In this document: positions 33,740-45,539 of the stretch, one piece after another
Numbering within the stretch: position 1 is the stretch's first letter
How the letters are laid out: each line of letters begins with the position of its first letter
Program-made: the position numbers and the translations under genes
DNA from: Lycorma delicatula
Taxonomy: Eukaryota > Arthropoda > Insecta > Hemiptera > Fulgoridae
Assembly (NCBI RefSeq): GCF_047948215.1
Contig: NC_134455.1
Span: forward strand, 308,902,147 to 308,966,146
Direction of reading: 5' to 3'
DNA length: 64,000 bases
The notes under the pieces: model-generated
What the model was told of the DNA's origin: nothing
The model's database searches: none
Seen by the model: the letters and a program-made list of their open reading frames with translations, nothing else

Positions 33740-36323
33740 AAACTCAACTCTGGGAGAGGGGGGGTGCCTTCGCCTCAAACTAACTCGGGAGGACGCAAGG
33801 GCCCAGGCAGCCGACACTCGGCTCTTCTGCATGTCATGCCTCAAATGAGGAGTTACCGAAGGCAATTTCTCACCAGGACTCCGGTCTTAATGCCTCGCCA
33901 TTAGTGGGGAATCCCCAAAGGGAACCCCCCCCTCCCTACCGAGATTACGATCTTGCATTTCCCCCAATGGCATCTCAAAGGAGTCCCCACCCGATCATTG
34001 AAGCTGGAAGACTCCCACCCCTCCTGGGTGGAGCTGTCCCTCAAAGACTCCGTGAGGTTACTGTGAAGACACAACTCCTGACGCAGATGGAACTGTCTTG
34101 CATCCTCGACCTCCAGGCGCATAAGTGTACAACTTGCAGGATGTCCATCGAGGCTCCTACTTACAACATTTACGTATATGGCCAGCCTTACCACACTTAA
34201 AGCAATGGCCACTTCTATCTGCGCCATTACAAAACTTGGCACAGTGGCCTGAACTCTAGCAACTAAAGCAGAGTTCGTCAAAGGCACGTGGCGTCACCCG
34301 ATGCCACCCACCCAATGCGAACACGCCCATCAGACAGCAGTTTGTCTGTAAGGATGGGCAGCATAGCTAATGTCACTACTTGCGTCGAGCAGATAGCCGG
34401 CCGCATTGATAAAACATCTGTAGCAACCGACTCACCAGTTATTTTAAGAGTATCCCTGAGAATGTCATCCTGTATCGTGACAGCATCCACGTCCTTAACA
34501 AGAATCTGGACCCTCCTACCACCCCTTTTAGCCAGAACCGTAGTAACACCGTCCACTTCTTCGGTGAGATCACTATTCAACTGTTCAGCTGCACCTGGAG
34601 GTGAAGATCCTCCCCCTGGCACTTCCGTACGCAGAGGACCCCGGTTTCACCTGGCCACACTGCAACCTTCACAGAGAGAAGATCAGCGTAGGACCACCCC
34701 TCGCTCTTGACCTCCACCGTAGGATGGTCGGTGGCCCTGCCGGTCGCTTCTTGCTTTGCGGCATCGATGTTGACGACGAACGTAACAAATTAACAAAATG
34801 CAGCTTCCCTATCCGCCTACAAGTATTCTTAAGGGTGCGCCTTAAAATCTCTCCAATCCGTCCAGGCGGCTCGTAGAAACCCAACCGGTCGACTATATCC
34901 ATCATTCAGCACTTGGAAAACTGATCTGCAGATGACAGAGGCCATCCCACAATCTCCAACTTTCAAGTCGATTACTAAAACGTAATCCGTCCTTCCAAGA
35001 TCTATCTTATTCTTAACTTTTGTTTTAATAATTTTTTTATTATATAATTTATATTAGTTTTAACCCTTATTTAGTTTTATTATTTCAGTGTTATTTTACC
35101 TTTTCATTAAAGAAAATTCCGGGCGATGATAACGCACAAGTGTTTTTGTGTTTTACGCCCCCCCCAAAAAAAAATCTTACACGCATTATTTCCGCGAGAT
35201 AGATCGCGTATAGTTGATCGCTCAACAAGGACCCACCCACAGTCTACCGGCACGAGTCAGGTGCCGAATCCACGGAGCCCTCTGAAACATCATAGCGTTT
35301 TGAGGGTTGTCAACCCCAACCGCCATATCAGTAATTCAAGCGGATCCAATTACTTCTTCAAACTCTGTAGCATCTTCCACCAGGGCTGAAAATTGGAAGA
35401 CGTCTTCAAGCTACCCCTCAAAACCAGCCGATTGAGGTCTGCATCGGTGGCCCCATCATCGATCGCCCACCTTTGATCTTCACCCGTTCAAGCTATGTTC
35501 TGCCGCAGGTTCCCATCCGGCGTCTGTGAGGCCAAATCCGAATTGATAAAGTAAGTCTGTGTGGCCTCATCCACCACGTTCGTTGTGCAGGCCGCCTTAC
35601 CTGATGTCCCACGGGTGAATCGTCAAGTACGTCTCTAAACATTTCCACTATACGGGTAATACCTTCCACATTGCGAGAGCACTCCTTTATTTCCAGCTCT
35701 CGTTTTGGCGGACAAGTAAGCTCAGTTCTTTGACATACCAGAGCAAAACTCCAGTGTTTAACGCCAAACACTTCTTCCGTTTCCAAAGGTTTGCACATCT
35801 ACCACCCTCCAGTTTCGCTTCCCCTGGCCAACCCTCCTCCACGTAGGAGACCATCTGTGTTCCATACGTGGCAAAACCACGTATCACAGGCGTCCTTCCA
35901 AGAGGACTGGGAACTCCTACTGCCGGCCTTAGAATTTTCCTTCTCCTAATCGTTGTTGGGGTGGGAAAGTCGCAGCCTGCGTTTCCCCACCGTCCTCGAA
36001 AGTCTCGGTCCATCGTCCTCAATGTCGTCATCCAACTTCATTGGTAGGGGCGGAAAATCTCTCAAAAGGGCCGCACTACCCGAGACACTCACAGATGCCA
36101 GAACCGGTGAGTCGACAGCTCACTGCCTTCGTCAACCAGACGTTTCTCCCTTATTTTTCTCTTTTTGCCTGGACACCAGCCGATCTGCCCGAATCTCTTC
36201 TATCATCATATCTGCTACGCTTTCACAGCCACTACTACTACTTCCCGCACCTGGATATGAGAAGCTCCCCTCCTCAGGGACCGTCGTTCTACTAACGGCG
36301 AAACTCCTCGTGTCAAATCGCAC
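33740..36323 (-). pseudogene. R1-like ORF1 (Gag-like), frameshifted, copy A
   Basis: The N-terminal end begins MRFDTRSFAVSRTTVPEEGS at 36323. Conserved points then appear in varying frames: SSGCESVADMMIEEI, KECSRNVEGITRIVEMFRDVLDD (35680-35620), RTTLKNTCRR and similar fragments, and GAAEQLNSDLTEEVDGVTT...RRVQILVKDVDAVTIQDDIL (34600-34480), the Gag core. After that come ITGESVATDVLSMRP and VTLAMLPILTDKLLSDGRVRIG. Two CCHC knuckles follow near 34270-34150, CFSC-x-SSGHCAKFC (with a stop codon inside) and CFKCGKAGHIRKCC. The 3' end near 33860-33760 reads RRAECRLPGP, matching the usual ORF1 terminus. It would have bound element RNA. Frameshifts and stops make it inactive. Confidence 0.7.
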
Positions 36324-36339
36324 CCTCTAATCGTTTTGG

Positions 36340-36735
36340 GTCGGTCGTGATTCTAACAACAAAAGAAAATTAAAAGTAACCAAAAATATAAACGAAAATC
36401 GACAGTAATTAATTGCAAAATTAATTAACTCGACACACGTCGATGAAAACGAGTAAACAAAACAAACAGCTGGGTAACTAGGTAAATAAGCCGTAGTTAC
36501 CGTAGGCTAGCCTATTAAAGATAAATTTCTAAAAACTTAATATTATGAAATAACACAACAATAACTGAAAATTAACATTAAAAATACGTAAAGTAATGTA
36601 AAATAACAGAAGAAATTACGATAAACGTACTACGAAATTCAGTTTAAACGTAACTATACATGTCGCAAAAAAAAACGAAAATCTACAAAAACGCAACAAA
36701 ACTACTAAACAACTAAAAATCTAACCAATTAAAAA
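36340..36735 (-). other. 5'UTR of R1-like copy A
   Basis: It is non-coding and AT-rich but clearly similar to the leader of copy B. The 12-bp palindrome TAGGCTAGCCTA is kept in both (about 36505 and 50762). Confidence 0.6.
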
Positions 36736-37630
36736 TGAAGCAGTATCAGTGTCAGTATTAATGCAAAGAAAAAAGTAAACATGCTTTTTTATTTTCTAAT
36801 GCATAGAAAAAATATAAACATTGTGTTGTAGCGTAATAATAATAACCAGTAAAAACATAAAAGTTATGTTAACAAGATAAACAGCTATAATTGGACAGTT
36901 TTGTTTTGAATACCAGTAATTAATTACCGTTATAAAATTACCTTTTTAATGCTCATCAAATAACAAATATTTGTTGCTGTAATTCGATGCAGAAAGTTGC
37001 AATGTAGCTAGAATACCAGATGTTTTCTTTTCTATTACGCGGTTAAAAAAGTATCAATTTTTAGAAACAAGTTTTAGATAACAAGCAAAAGAAAAAACAA
37101 ATGTTACTGAAAAGATAATGCAATATTAACCACTTTCTATTATGTACAATAATTAGGTGTTAACAATCTATTGCCATAAATGAACATTTATTTTTGTATT
37201 AAAAATTAAAACTTCTTTTTGGCAAAATTTTAATTATAATAGCATATTTACTTAATATAATCATGATTCTCATTTCGAAATGTGAACAAGTTAAAATGAT
37301 TTGATAAAAATCGATTTTAAAACTAAGGAATATGAATTTCAAGTGAATACTGGAGTTATGTATGCCACTTACTTAACAAATTACTTAGGCTATAAGTTAA
37401 TTAAAAAAAAGCTAGCAACACAGCTGTTTCTGATGGATGGCTTACACGCACAACTTAATTTAAGATATTTATCATTTTATTTAAATATATTTTTTCAATT
37501 GTTTGATTCAATGATTCTAACTAAACCGCGGGCGCATATCGTATTTAATTCGCGCGGGTGTAGCGGCGTCGGTCGGCATTAACTACTCTATTGCAATTTC
37601 TCAACTTACATAGAGATCAAATTTCGCTAG
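36736..37630. other. AT-rich sequence, nothing recognised
   Basis: A 93-codon plus frame at 37301-37582 has no domain, and its C-terminal part enters a GC-rich patch. I do not call it a gene. Confidence 0.4.
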
Positions 37631-37633
37631 TAA

Positions 37634-37729
37634 GGTCGGCAGCTGGTGTAGCCGTGAGGGTTAACGTACCAGGTACCAGTTAACTGGGCTATCGAGTTCG
37701 AGACTCAGGCAGACCGAGTTTTTTTTTTT
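37634..37729 (+). mobile_element. Short tRNA-like SINE (third type)
   Basis: GGTCGGCAGCTGGTGTAGCC has an A-box-like TGGTGTAGCCG, and 55 bp later GAGTTCGAGACTC fits a B box. The unit closes with GCAGACCGAG and a T9 run, which would stop RNA polymerase III. At about 96 bp it is essentially a degenerate tRNA. It could instead be a tRNA pseudogene. I did not assign an anticodon. Confidence 0.45.
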
Positions 37730-37749
37730 ATACTTTAATATTATTCATT

Positions 37750-38245
37750 TATTTAATTCAGCCGCTCACCTGTGATCACAACATAGCAATAATTTAGAGC
37801 ATTTTTGGGAAGGGATCGATTTGGCAAAAGTTTTTTTGCAAATATTGTAACTTTTTAATACGTAGTTAACAAATCTGCCGAAGAAAAATATGGCCTTAAT
37901 TTGGCGAAATCTCGAGATGCTGTGGGTGCCTTGCTCTACAACCTGACCTCCTTGACCTTTAAAGTTGAAACTTTACTGGCATCAATGCCCCATATATAGA
38001 AGTAATCTGATTTTGGTCAAAATCGGTCCGGTAGTTCAGGAGATATAAGGTGATTTAGAGGCCAACACCGAACACATACATGTACATAAGAACATCAACA
38101 TCCGGAAAATTTCCATTTGGTTTTTTGGATTCCTTAAGTGTCAAAACGTCAAGATCCGATGAAAACCACATATACCTGAATTGGACCGATTGCAATACTT
38201 TCCATTCAAGAGCTATAGCTCTGTCTAGACGGGGAAGTAAAATTA
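37750..38245 (+). repeat. Unclassified interspersed repeat with RTE-like 3' wording
   Basis: The block has language common in insect non-autonomous repeats: GGTCAAAATCGGTCCGGTAG, TTCAGGAGATATAAGG, then CATCAACATCCGGAAAATTT and TCAAGATCCGATGAAAACC, ending CTAGACGGGGAAGTAAAAT. There is no coding content. The two opposing small frames at 38055-38292 are chance frames. Confidence 0.4.
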
Positions 38246-39010
38246 AGGTTATTAAGTTAAACACTACATTTTTAAATAGGTTAAAAAATTAGACTAAAAA
38301 AAGTTAATTTACTATCATATACTACTTAAAGTTAATATACTTCGACTGAAATGAAAAATCTCTTCCGTTAAAAATAGAGAGAAATTAAAAGTTGTATATG
38401 AAGTAATTATGAATGGTTGATGACATGATGAAATATGAAATAAAATCATTTTTGAAAGTTGTAACACTACTTACAAGTATAACGAGTATCTCAAGTTTGT
38501 TTTATTAATAAAAGTAAGGAGTGAAGTGATTTACCACAATGTCTTTATTTTCATGAGAATGATGAGATCATTAATATGAGTTGTTCAGCTGAAGTGACTA
38601 CTTTACTACAATGTAAATCATATAGAATTAATTTACTGTCAAATAATATTTAAAGTTGTTTACTATACTTCCACTGATCTAGGAAATCTCTTCCAATAAA
38701 ATAAAATATGCTCCTACAATGGCTGTGTAGTGAATATCATTAATTTCATAGAAATTAACATCGACAGGAAATGTCAACCTCTCATACTTCACGTGCATTC
38801 CATACATGTAAAGCAACAAAATGATCAGTAACAAAATATGCATAACCTACGCACATGTAATGTATAAAATTAATGCGTTAATTTTAATTCTGTCGTGAAA
38901 AAAATTCATTATACACTCGTTTCGACTTCTAAATGATTAAATCTTAAAAGAAATAATAATAATAAAAAAATTAAATAATAATAATAATAATGAATGCATT
39001 TTATGAATGT
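38246..39010. other. AT-rich sequence, nothing recognised
   Basis: It includes a short AAT run at 38945-38990. Confidence 0.45.
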
Positions 39011-39017
39011 AATACCG

Positions 39018-39195
39018 AGTGATTCATGAAGAATGCAACTTTCAGAACATGTTCTACTGGAGAAAAAAAAATTCTTATATTCGGAATTGCTTCGTTAGCA
39101 CGAGTCGGCTGGGTAAAGATTTCTCCCTAATCTCTGCATCTTCGGCAAAATTATAACAGTCTGTAAATATCGGGACCCAAATAAAGAACTAAATT
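39018..39195 (+). repeat. Interspersed repeat R-B, copy 2
   Basis: It has the same word order as 22451-22640: GAGTGATTCATGAAG, AACTTTCAGAA, TCGGAATTGCTTCGTTAGC, CGGCTGGGTAAAGATTTCT and TTCGGCAAAATTATAACAG. Confidence 0.5.
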
Positions 39196-40050
39196 TAGTG
39201 GTTTTACATGAAATCTGACCTGAAAAATTTTCCAAATCTATGTTTACATGAACTTTTTTCTTTATCACCAGTATAACATGTCCTAACAATTTGTTTCGTT
39301 CTTCGTACATATTTAATCATCCATTTTTAATTCCAAGAAATAATAATAGTCCCTCCAGTAAACAGAGGCAATGTATATAATACCAACATTCAATTTTAAC
39401 AGGTGGACAATAATTCGTTGCTTTACACTACTTAATTTAATGATTTCCTAATCGGTGATATATGCGTATCACTTTTTAGTGTCAAGTATTTGACACTAAT
39501 CAAGAGTTTCTTTTTTTAGAGTAATGATATTAATTATATATGCGATCTCTGCGGTGAAATAATTGAAGGTGTCTACTTTTAAAACTGAATATTATATACA
39601 CTTCAATGCCATGTTGATATGCCTTAGTATATTCGTTCGAGTGAAGAAGGCAGTTGAAAAATCATTTCATTTTCAAAATAATACTGGCGTAAGATGTTTT
39701 TTATTGAGATTAGCTAAGCAAGTTTTGGTAATGACCTATGTATTTTGTCAGTTAAACTGAAACCTTTTTACTTAGCACTTGTATAAGCATATTGATAGAC
39801 TCAAAATACAATATTTTATTGCAGGTTTTTAAAAAAAGTTTTCTGTTTTTTTTTTTAAATGAAAAATTCTTTACGCGCGCTACGCAGTTTTGGATGAGCA
39901 TTGAAAAAGTATCATCCACTAGATTCTGAAGTGAAAAACTCTTTCGTGTAAACTCGGGAAAATCAAGTTTTTTCCGAGCGAGAGAGAAGCAGTTATTAGT
40001 AATTCCTGTGCTTGACTGTGTTTCGTTTTACATCAAATAATTTCATAATA
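39196..40050. other. AT-rich sequence, nothing recognised
   Basis: No gene or clear repeat. Confidence 0.45.
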
Positions 40051-40052
40051 AC

Positions 40053-40351
40053 CTACCGGGTGGTCTAGTGGTGAACTTGTCATCGCAAATCAACTGATTT
40101 TGAATTTTAAAGTCGAGTGTTCTAAGGTTCAAATCCTAGTAAAGCAAGTTACTTTTAAACAGATCTGAATACTAGCAGCTCGTGGATACCGGTGTTGTTT
40201 GGTAGTTGGGTTTCAATTAACCACACATCTCAGGAACAGTTGACTTAAGACTGTGCAAGACTACACTTCATTTACATTCATACATATCATCTTCATTCAT
40301 TTTCTGAAGTAATACCTTACGGTGATTCCGGAGGTTAGACAGGAAAAGAGA
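40053..40351 (+). mobile_element. SINE family 1, older diverged copy
   Basis: Head CTACCGGGTGGTCTAGTGG, B box GTTCAAATCCTAG, body GTTTCAATTAACCACACAT and tail GAGGTTAGACAGGAAAAG follow the family pattern with more substitutions than the copies at 30918 and 56659. No clear target duplication remains, which also suggests greater age. Confidence 0.8.
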
Positions 40352-40468
40352 GAAATACTTTTATAATTTTTTCGGTGTGATCCACGATTAGTGGATCATC
40401 GCTCTAATATTGAAAAATATTATTGAAGAGTATTTCAATCATTGTATATATAAGTAAATCTATATATT

Positions 40469-40472
<4 letters not shown>

Positions 40473-40499
<27 letters not shown>
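40473..40499. repeat. (TA)n microsatellite
   Basis: A TA run ends directly at the left terminus of the mariner-like element; the element may have inserted into it. Confidence 0.85.
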
Positions 40500-40613
40500 C
40501 AGGATGGCCCATATAAAACGCAACCCAACCTTATATTTGTAGGTATTGAAATAATAAAAAGGCATGTGTAAATGTAAATGTAATTTTTATTATTACCATC
40601 CATTACCTTACAT

Positions 40614-42009
40614 TTAGAGTAAATGTTGGAAGTGGCCGCAATCTTCTTGAATACAAGCTTCAATTCTTTTTACAGCGTTTCTTGCAACTTTTTTCAAAGT
40701 TTGTGCCTGGATATTTAATACAGCTTGTTCAATATTGACTTTCAATTGTTCAAGAGTTCGTGGTTTGTTGCTGTAGGCTTTTTCTTTGAGGTAACCCCAT
40801 AGAAAAAAATCCGCCCCAGTCAAATCTAGAGATCTTGGTGGCAACAAGCCTCGACCGATAACACGATTACCAAAGAATTCCTCAACGATATCAGAAGTTG
40901 AACCTGCGTAGTGCGATGTCGCACCGTCATGTTGTAGCCAGCAGTGTCTGTCTTCCTCTTCCAAGAGTGCAATGAACTGAAACAAAGTATCCTGATATCC
41001 TTCTGCATTAATGGTGTACTCGAAAAAAATAGGACCGATTATTTTCTTCCGCGATATCGCGCACCACACGCCCAACTTCTGCGGGTGTAATTGTTTTTCG
41101 TGATAAACGTGGGGATTTTCAGCGCTCCAAATTCTATTGTTTTGGCTGTTTACGTAGCCATCCAAATGAAACCGTGCTTCATCTGTGAAAAATAAAATAT
41201 CTGCAGAAGATATCATCTGCAGAAAAGATAGTTTCCACCAGAGTAAATCATGAATTGAACCAAAACTAATCCTCCTATATAAGATAAAACTGTTTACTTT
41301 TCCCCTTACTCTAACTAAAAATATTAATAGAAAAGGGATGGTGCCACAAAACGGGCAAGACCCTTGTGGAACCTAATCTTTCATCTCTTACAAATAATAT
41401 AAATTAAGTATAATTAAGTTAAGTTAAGTAATAAATATTAAATTGTATTATAAAATAATGTTAAATTAAGTATGATTAAGTTAAGTAATATTATAATTAG
41501 TATTAGGATTACTCCATTAATTCTGTAAAAGTGAAAGAAATAAAGAAATAATAATAAAATAACGAATCCATAACATTAATTCCCCCACGCAGAAATCGAC
41601 GGAACCATTGACAATATTGTAGCCGTTTTTCTTTGTCGGGCTCAAGAAGATGAACCGTTTGAATGCGATAAGGTCGTAATTGCAATTGTTTGGTTGCCCG
41701 ATGAACAGTTGATTTAGACAAATTAATTTCAGCAGACAAACGTCTGATCGATTTATTTGACAAGGCGAGTAATCGGTCTTTGATTTCAGTGACTGTATCT
41801 GTATTCAACACTGACGTAGATCTTTTGTGTTCCTTGTTATTAACAGAACCAGTCTCTCTAAATTTTGCAACTAACCTTAATACTGATGTTTTGTTAGGAG
41901 CTGGTTTATCTGGGTACTTATGGCGAAACAAATCTTGCACTGCAACTACTGATTTCGTACTGAAGTACGACTCAACAATGAAAACACGTTCATCTAGCGA
42001 AAACACCAT
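40614..42009 (-). pseudogene. Mariner-like transposase, split by an insertion
   Basis: It cuts and joins the element ends at TA sites. N-terminal part (42009 to about 41565): MVFSLDERVFIVESYF, a first helix-turn-helix, then SIRRLSAEINLSKSTVHRAT, a second one, to WFRRFLRGG. Catalytic part (about 41205 to 40614): ILFFTDEARFHLDGY (first Asp), HPQKLGVWCAI, CWLQHDGATSHY (second Asp) and SLDLTGADFFLWGYLK (third, about 38 residues after the second, inside the range of IS630 families beyond classic DD34D mariners). All three acidic sites look present. The halves are separated by 353 bp; without it they would abut with a one-nucleotide frame difference. So it is probably inactive as it stands. An intron is a less likely alternative, although TTCTGCAG just before the second half resembles an acceptor site. 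Confidence 0.8.
41200..41552 (+). mobile_element. Insertion inside the mariner-like transposase
   Basis: AATAAAATA at 41191-41199 recurs at 41553-41561, suggesting a 9-bp target duplication. The insert has a GGTGCCACAAAACGGGCAAG segment near 41340, then runs of TTAAGTTAAGTAAT words, and ends in an A-rich stretch. That layout resembles the 3' end of an RTE-type LINE. Because the region is AT-rich, the duplication could be chance. Confidence 0.45.
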
Positions 42010-42197
42010 CTTGTCTCTAACAATACACTGAACGTTATGATTGCATTGTTGTTACTACCGGTAGTGTTCTACTGTGTCGCCGCGATATTCAGATGTTGGA
42101 CGAGTCCATTTCAGTAACGAGTAGGGGAGTAAGCTTGACTTTTGAAATTTCACGGATGAGTGATTGATGGGTTGCGTTTTATATGGGACACTCTGTA

Positions 42198-44135
42198 TAG
42201 GGGGTACGACAGAATATTTCAAATCATAGTTTTCATTACGCACATAGCTATTCGTGCACTTCGTTAATAATATATAAATTTATTTATATATTCGTCTATA
42301 TAATGACATCCATAATAAAGATTATTAATGTAATATGTATTACTTCGAAACGATTACGATCGCCGAAGAAGCTTTTTTAAACGTCTTTTTCATAACAGTT
42401 GAATTTTTTTTTTTACTCTCAAGAAGAATTTATTCAGTTGAATACAAACACACATACACAGTCGATGATTCACACAGCAGTTTTGAATATTTAATTCCTA
42501 CAGCAGAATTAAATATTAGCCTTGAATTATTTTTCAAAGTTTCTCAAATAAAGCAACATTTCTTTGTCATTAAAAGTTTGAAACGGTCATAAGTTTCTTT
42601 AAATAAAGAATATGGTATGTAAATCCAAAAATCTTAAATTTTAGTTTAAACTGTGCAAGGAGTACGAAGAAAGTTTTTACCTAGCTGGAGAGAAAGCGGT
42701 CAAGGCTGTCCTGAAACCTTAAACTGCTTTCTTACCATAAGAGAAGATTATTCTAAATTGAAATAAATAAATAAATAAAATAATCTACTGGTACTAAAAG
42801 TGAAAATAAATTCTACTATATTTAATTACCCATTAAAATGTTATTACGAACTCTAAATTAAACTAGAATAAATAAGTAGTCTATATCTGTGTTAGCTAAA
42901 GTTCTTAATAAAAAGTTAAAACATAATCGTATTAAAAAAATTAAATTAGTAATTAATTATTATTATTATTAGTTGTTTTTTTAACCAGTTAACATCAAAT
43001 GAAGGAATCAATATTATTAAATTAAATGTCAATATTATTTCCACAAATTATTTATTAAGCTGCTATACTTTCCACAGAAATAAAATATGATATCTAAATT
43101 GCTTTTAAAAATTATTGAAAATCACCCTCTTTTGAATGTCAATATTTTTTTACTATTTCACAAATTTTTGAACTTTCTAAAAATATGAATATTATGCACC
43201 TTAAATATATACTTTGACTAGTACCTAAAAAATATAATACAGAAAACATATTGGCTACATATATATTTGCACGACAATTCATTTATCTTAATAAATTGTG
43301 TGTGTCAGTTACAAAAAAATACACATGCAGTGTAATCCGAATAACGAATAACGAGATGTTTTGTAGCGAGAACTTGGTGGTAGTAACGAGAGAAATTCCG
43401 GCATTTGTTTGGTTTTCTACCTCATTAATGATTAATCAACTTGCTTTTAACGAGGTATCTACACAATATAAACTTGTTTATTACGAGCATTTTCATTTTT
43501 TAAAATACTGTAATTGAAAAAACGTAAATAAAACCAAATAATCTCAACGCAAGGGAAATTTCATTTCTTCATTTACAAAATATACATTTACGATTTATAT
43601 GTAAAGATTGTGTCATTTTAACTTAGGCTTCTTCAGGTCAAGTCTGAAGGGAGAACAAAAGGTTTGTAACAGGACGTTGTACAATACGTACAGTACAAGT
43701 TTAATTGCGGTATTACAAAGGCTGGTAGTTATTTTAATTACTCGGGTTTTTCTGTTAGCAAAATTCCACGAAAGACCAAACAATGATCCCTCAAAACCGC
43801 CCAACAGATTCATCGAACTGTATAGCACATTTTAAACGATTTAATTGAAAGTTTGAAGAGGGGCGTGGTTAAAGATAAATTTTTCCTGTCCTACCCCAAC
43901 TGGTAAATTCAATAGTCATAATTTTCAGTTTAAAAATACAGTACTGTACCATAGAATCAGTTAAACATACAGTATCGCGTTAAAGTGATCGATCGGATAC
44001 CCAGTACCCAAATATAGTACAGTAATACTGTAGCCGCGTCAGTGAATGCGTTTTCACATTAGTGTTTCTTGCAAAAAAAACCGTACAGTGTATTTTTAAA
44101 AAAGTGAACTCTATTTAAACTCCGGTTCATTTGTA
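42198..44135. other. AT-rich sequence, no confident gene
   Basis: Frames at 42335-42592, 43251-43517 and 43608-43835 lack recognisable domains. The stretch 43940-44135 likely holds the 5' end of the Tigger-like element that follows. Confidence 0.4.
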
Positions 44136-44142
44136 ATGAACG

Positions 44143-45537
44143 ATGTTGAGCATCAAAAGGAAGCAATTTTCCGTGAGTGATAAAATCCAAATTATGCAAG
44201 AACTGGAACCAGGCCTATCAAATTAAGATGTTTGCAAGAAAGACGGAATTCCTTCCTCCACAGTTTCAACAATATGAAAGAGTCGCAAGAAACTTAGAAG
44301 TGCTTTTGAAAAAAATTACACGAAAGCAAAAAGCTCAGTCTATGTGACAAAGATGACTTAGAAAACGCCCGCTTATGATGGTTTAAAGTGAAAAAAGTGT
44401 AAATGTACTTATCAGCGGCCCAGTTTTAAAAATGCAGGCTGAAAAATTCGCTATAAATCTCGGCTACGCAGATTTCGTTTGCAGCAACGGATGGTTAGAC
44501 CGTTTTAAAAACAGACATCAGATTGTTTTTTCAAAAATTAATTTAAGACAGTTCAATTGTGAGTAATTGGATGAATGATAATTGATTACATATTAAATCG
44601 GGTTATAATGAAGAGGAAATTTTTAATACCGATGAAACCGACTTGTTTTATAAATTAACCCCCGACAAAACTTTTAAATTTAAAGGTGAAAAGTGTATTG
44701 GTGGGAAACAGTCAAAGGTCAGACTAACGATGTTGTTATGCTCAAATTCAACTGGGACAGAAAAACCGAAACTTTTAGTAATAGGAAATCAAGAAATCCA
44801 ATATGATTTCCAATATGATTTGAAGAATGTAAAAAAACTTCCCGTCGATTACATGTCTAATTCTAAAGCATGGATGACTTCAATGATTTTCGAACAAGAA
44901 ATTCATAGATGGAATTTGGAATTGCAAAAAGATAAGAGAGAAATTTTATTATTGATCGATAATTGCCCCGCTCATCCATCAATACACAACTTAAAAAGTA
45001 TAAATCTTATGTTTTTACCGCTTAATACCATAGAAAAACTTCAGCTGATGTATCAGAGGTTATTCGCAGTTTTAAAGTCCATTACAAGCGCTTAATGCTT
45101 TTAAAAATTATTGAGAAAATGGACAAAAAAAATTCCAAATAACGGTTTTAGACTCTATCAGATTTATGAAACGAGCTTAATGTAACGTATCACAAGCTGC
45201 AATTCAAAACATTTTTTAAAAAATCCGGTCTCATTTCACGCCATATTTCGACGGAAGATTACCATGATGAAAACGATATACCACTCTCAGAATGGATTCA
45301 AACTCTTAACTCGACAAAAAAATCAGCCTTTCAAGAATACTTAACAGATGACTAGCAACAGCCGATGACGACGCACATAATACGGAAATTCCGACTGATG
45401 AAGACATTATTACTGAGGTAGCTCATAATTGTGCAGGTGATAGCGAAGCTGAAACTGAAAACAAAGATTAATCTACCACTATCTCAGTCGTATCGATGAT
45501 TGACGGCAAAGAATTTTATGAAATTTTTCAAAATTAA
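44143..45537 (+). pseudogene. Tigger/pogo-type transposase (CENP-B and DDE_1 family)
   Basis: From MLSIKRKQFSVSDKIQIMQE (ATG 44143) the frame gives the psq/CENP-B-like N-terminal helix-turn-helix with DGIPSSTVSTI, followed by a stop. Further parts are VCSNGWLDRFKNR-like pieces (about 44480-44520), FNTDETDLFYKLTPDKTFKF (first Asp, about 44620), RLTMLLCSNSTGTEKPKLLV, KNVKKLPVDYMSNSKAWMT, EILLLIDNCPAHPS (second Asp, about 44940) and LMFLPLNTIEKLQLMYQR. In the family the last block reads MDQG; here Asp is replaced by Tyr, so the third catalytic residue is lost. The C-terminus ends MIDGKEFYEIFQN at 45537. Several stops and frameshifts occur. The open middle part is 44643-45095. Inactive. Confidence 0.8.
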
Positions 45538-45539
45538 TG

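Larger units (their letters stand above)
33640..36735 (-). mobile_element. R1-like element copy A: 5'UTR and ORF1 only
   Basis: On the minus strand it runs from a non-coding leader at about 36735 through ORF1 to about 33640. The leader and most of ORF1 are shared with copy B at 50530-52815 (plus). Shared leader landmarks are TTAATAGGCTAGCCTAC with CGGTAACTACGGCTTATTTA, and ATCGACGTGT. No endonuclease or RT follows ORF1, where ORF2 would be expected. The break at 33640 may be a truncation or deletion; no poly(A) or target duplication was found. Confidence 0.65.
40500..42195 (-). mobile_element. Mariner-like DNA transposon, complete ends, interrupted gene
   Basis: The left end CAGGATGGCCCATATAAAAC and the reverse complement of the right end, CAGAGTGTCCCATATAAAAC, continue in parallel through GCAACCCA, giving terminal inverted repeats of about 28 bp with three mismatches. 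TA lies on both sides (40498-40499 and 42196-42197), the standard IS630/Tc1/mariner target. The 1.7-kb element holds a transposase on the minus strand, interrupted by an extra segment at 41200-41552. Confidence 0.85.

Noticed and set aside
40614..42009. Reading the gap in the mariner-like transposase as a spliceosomal intron
   Set aside because: There is a TTCTGCAG before the second half, but a 9-bp direct repeat brackets the segment and no convincing donor site was found. An insertion fits better; kept as an alternative.
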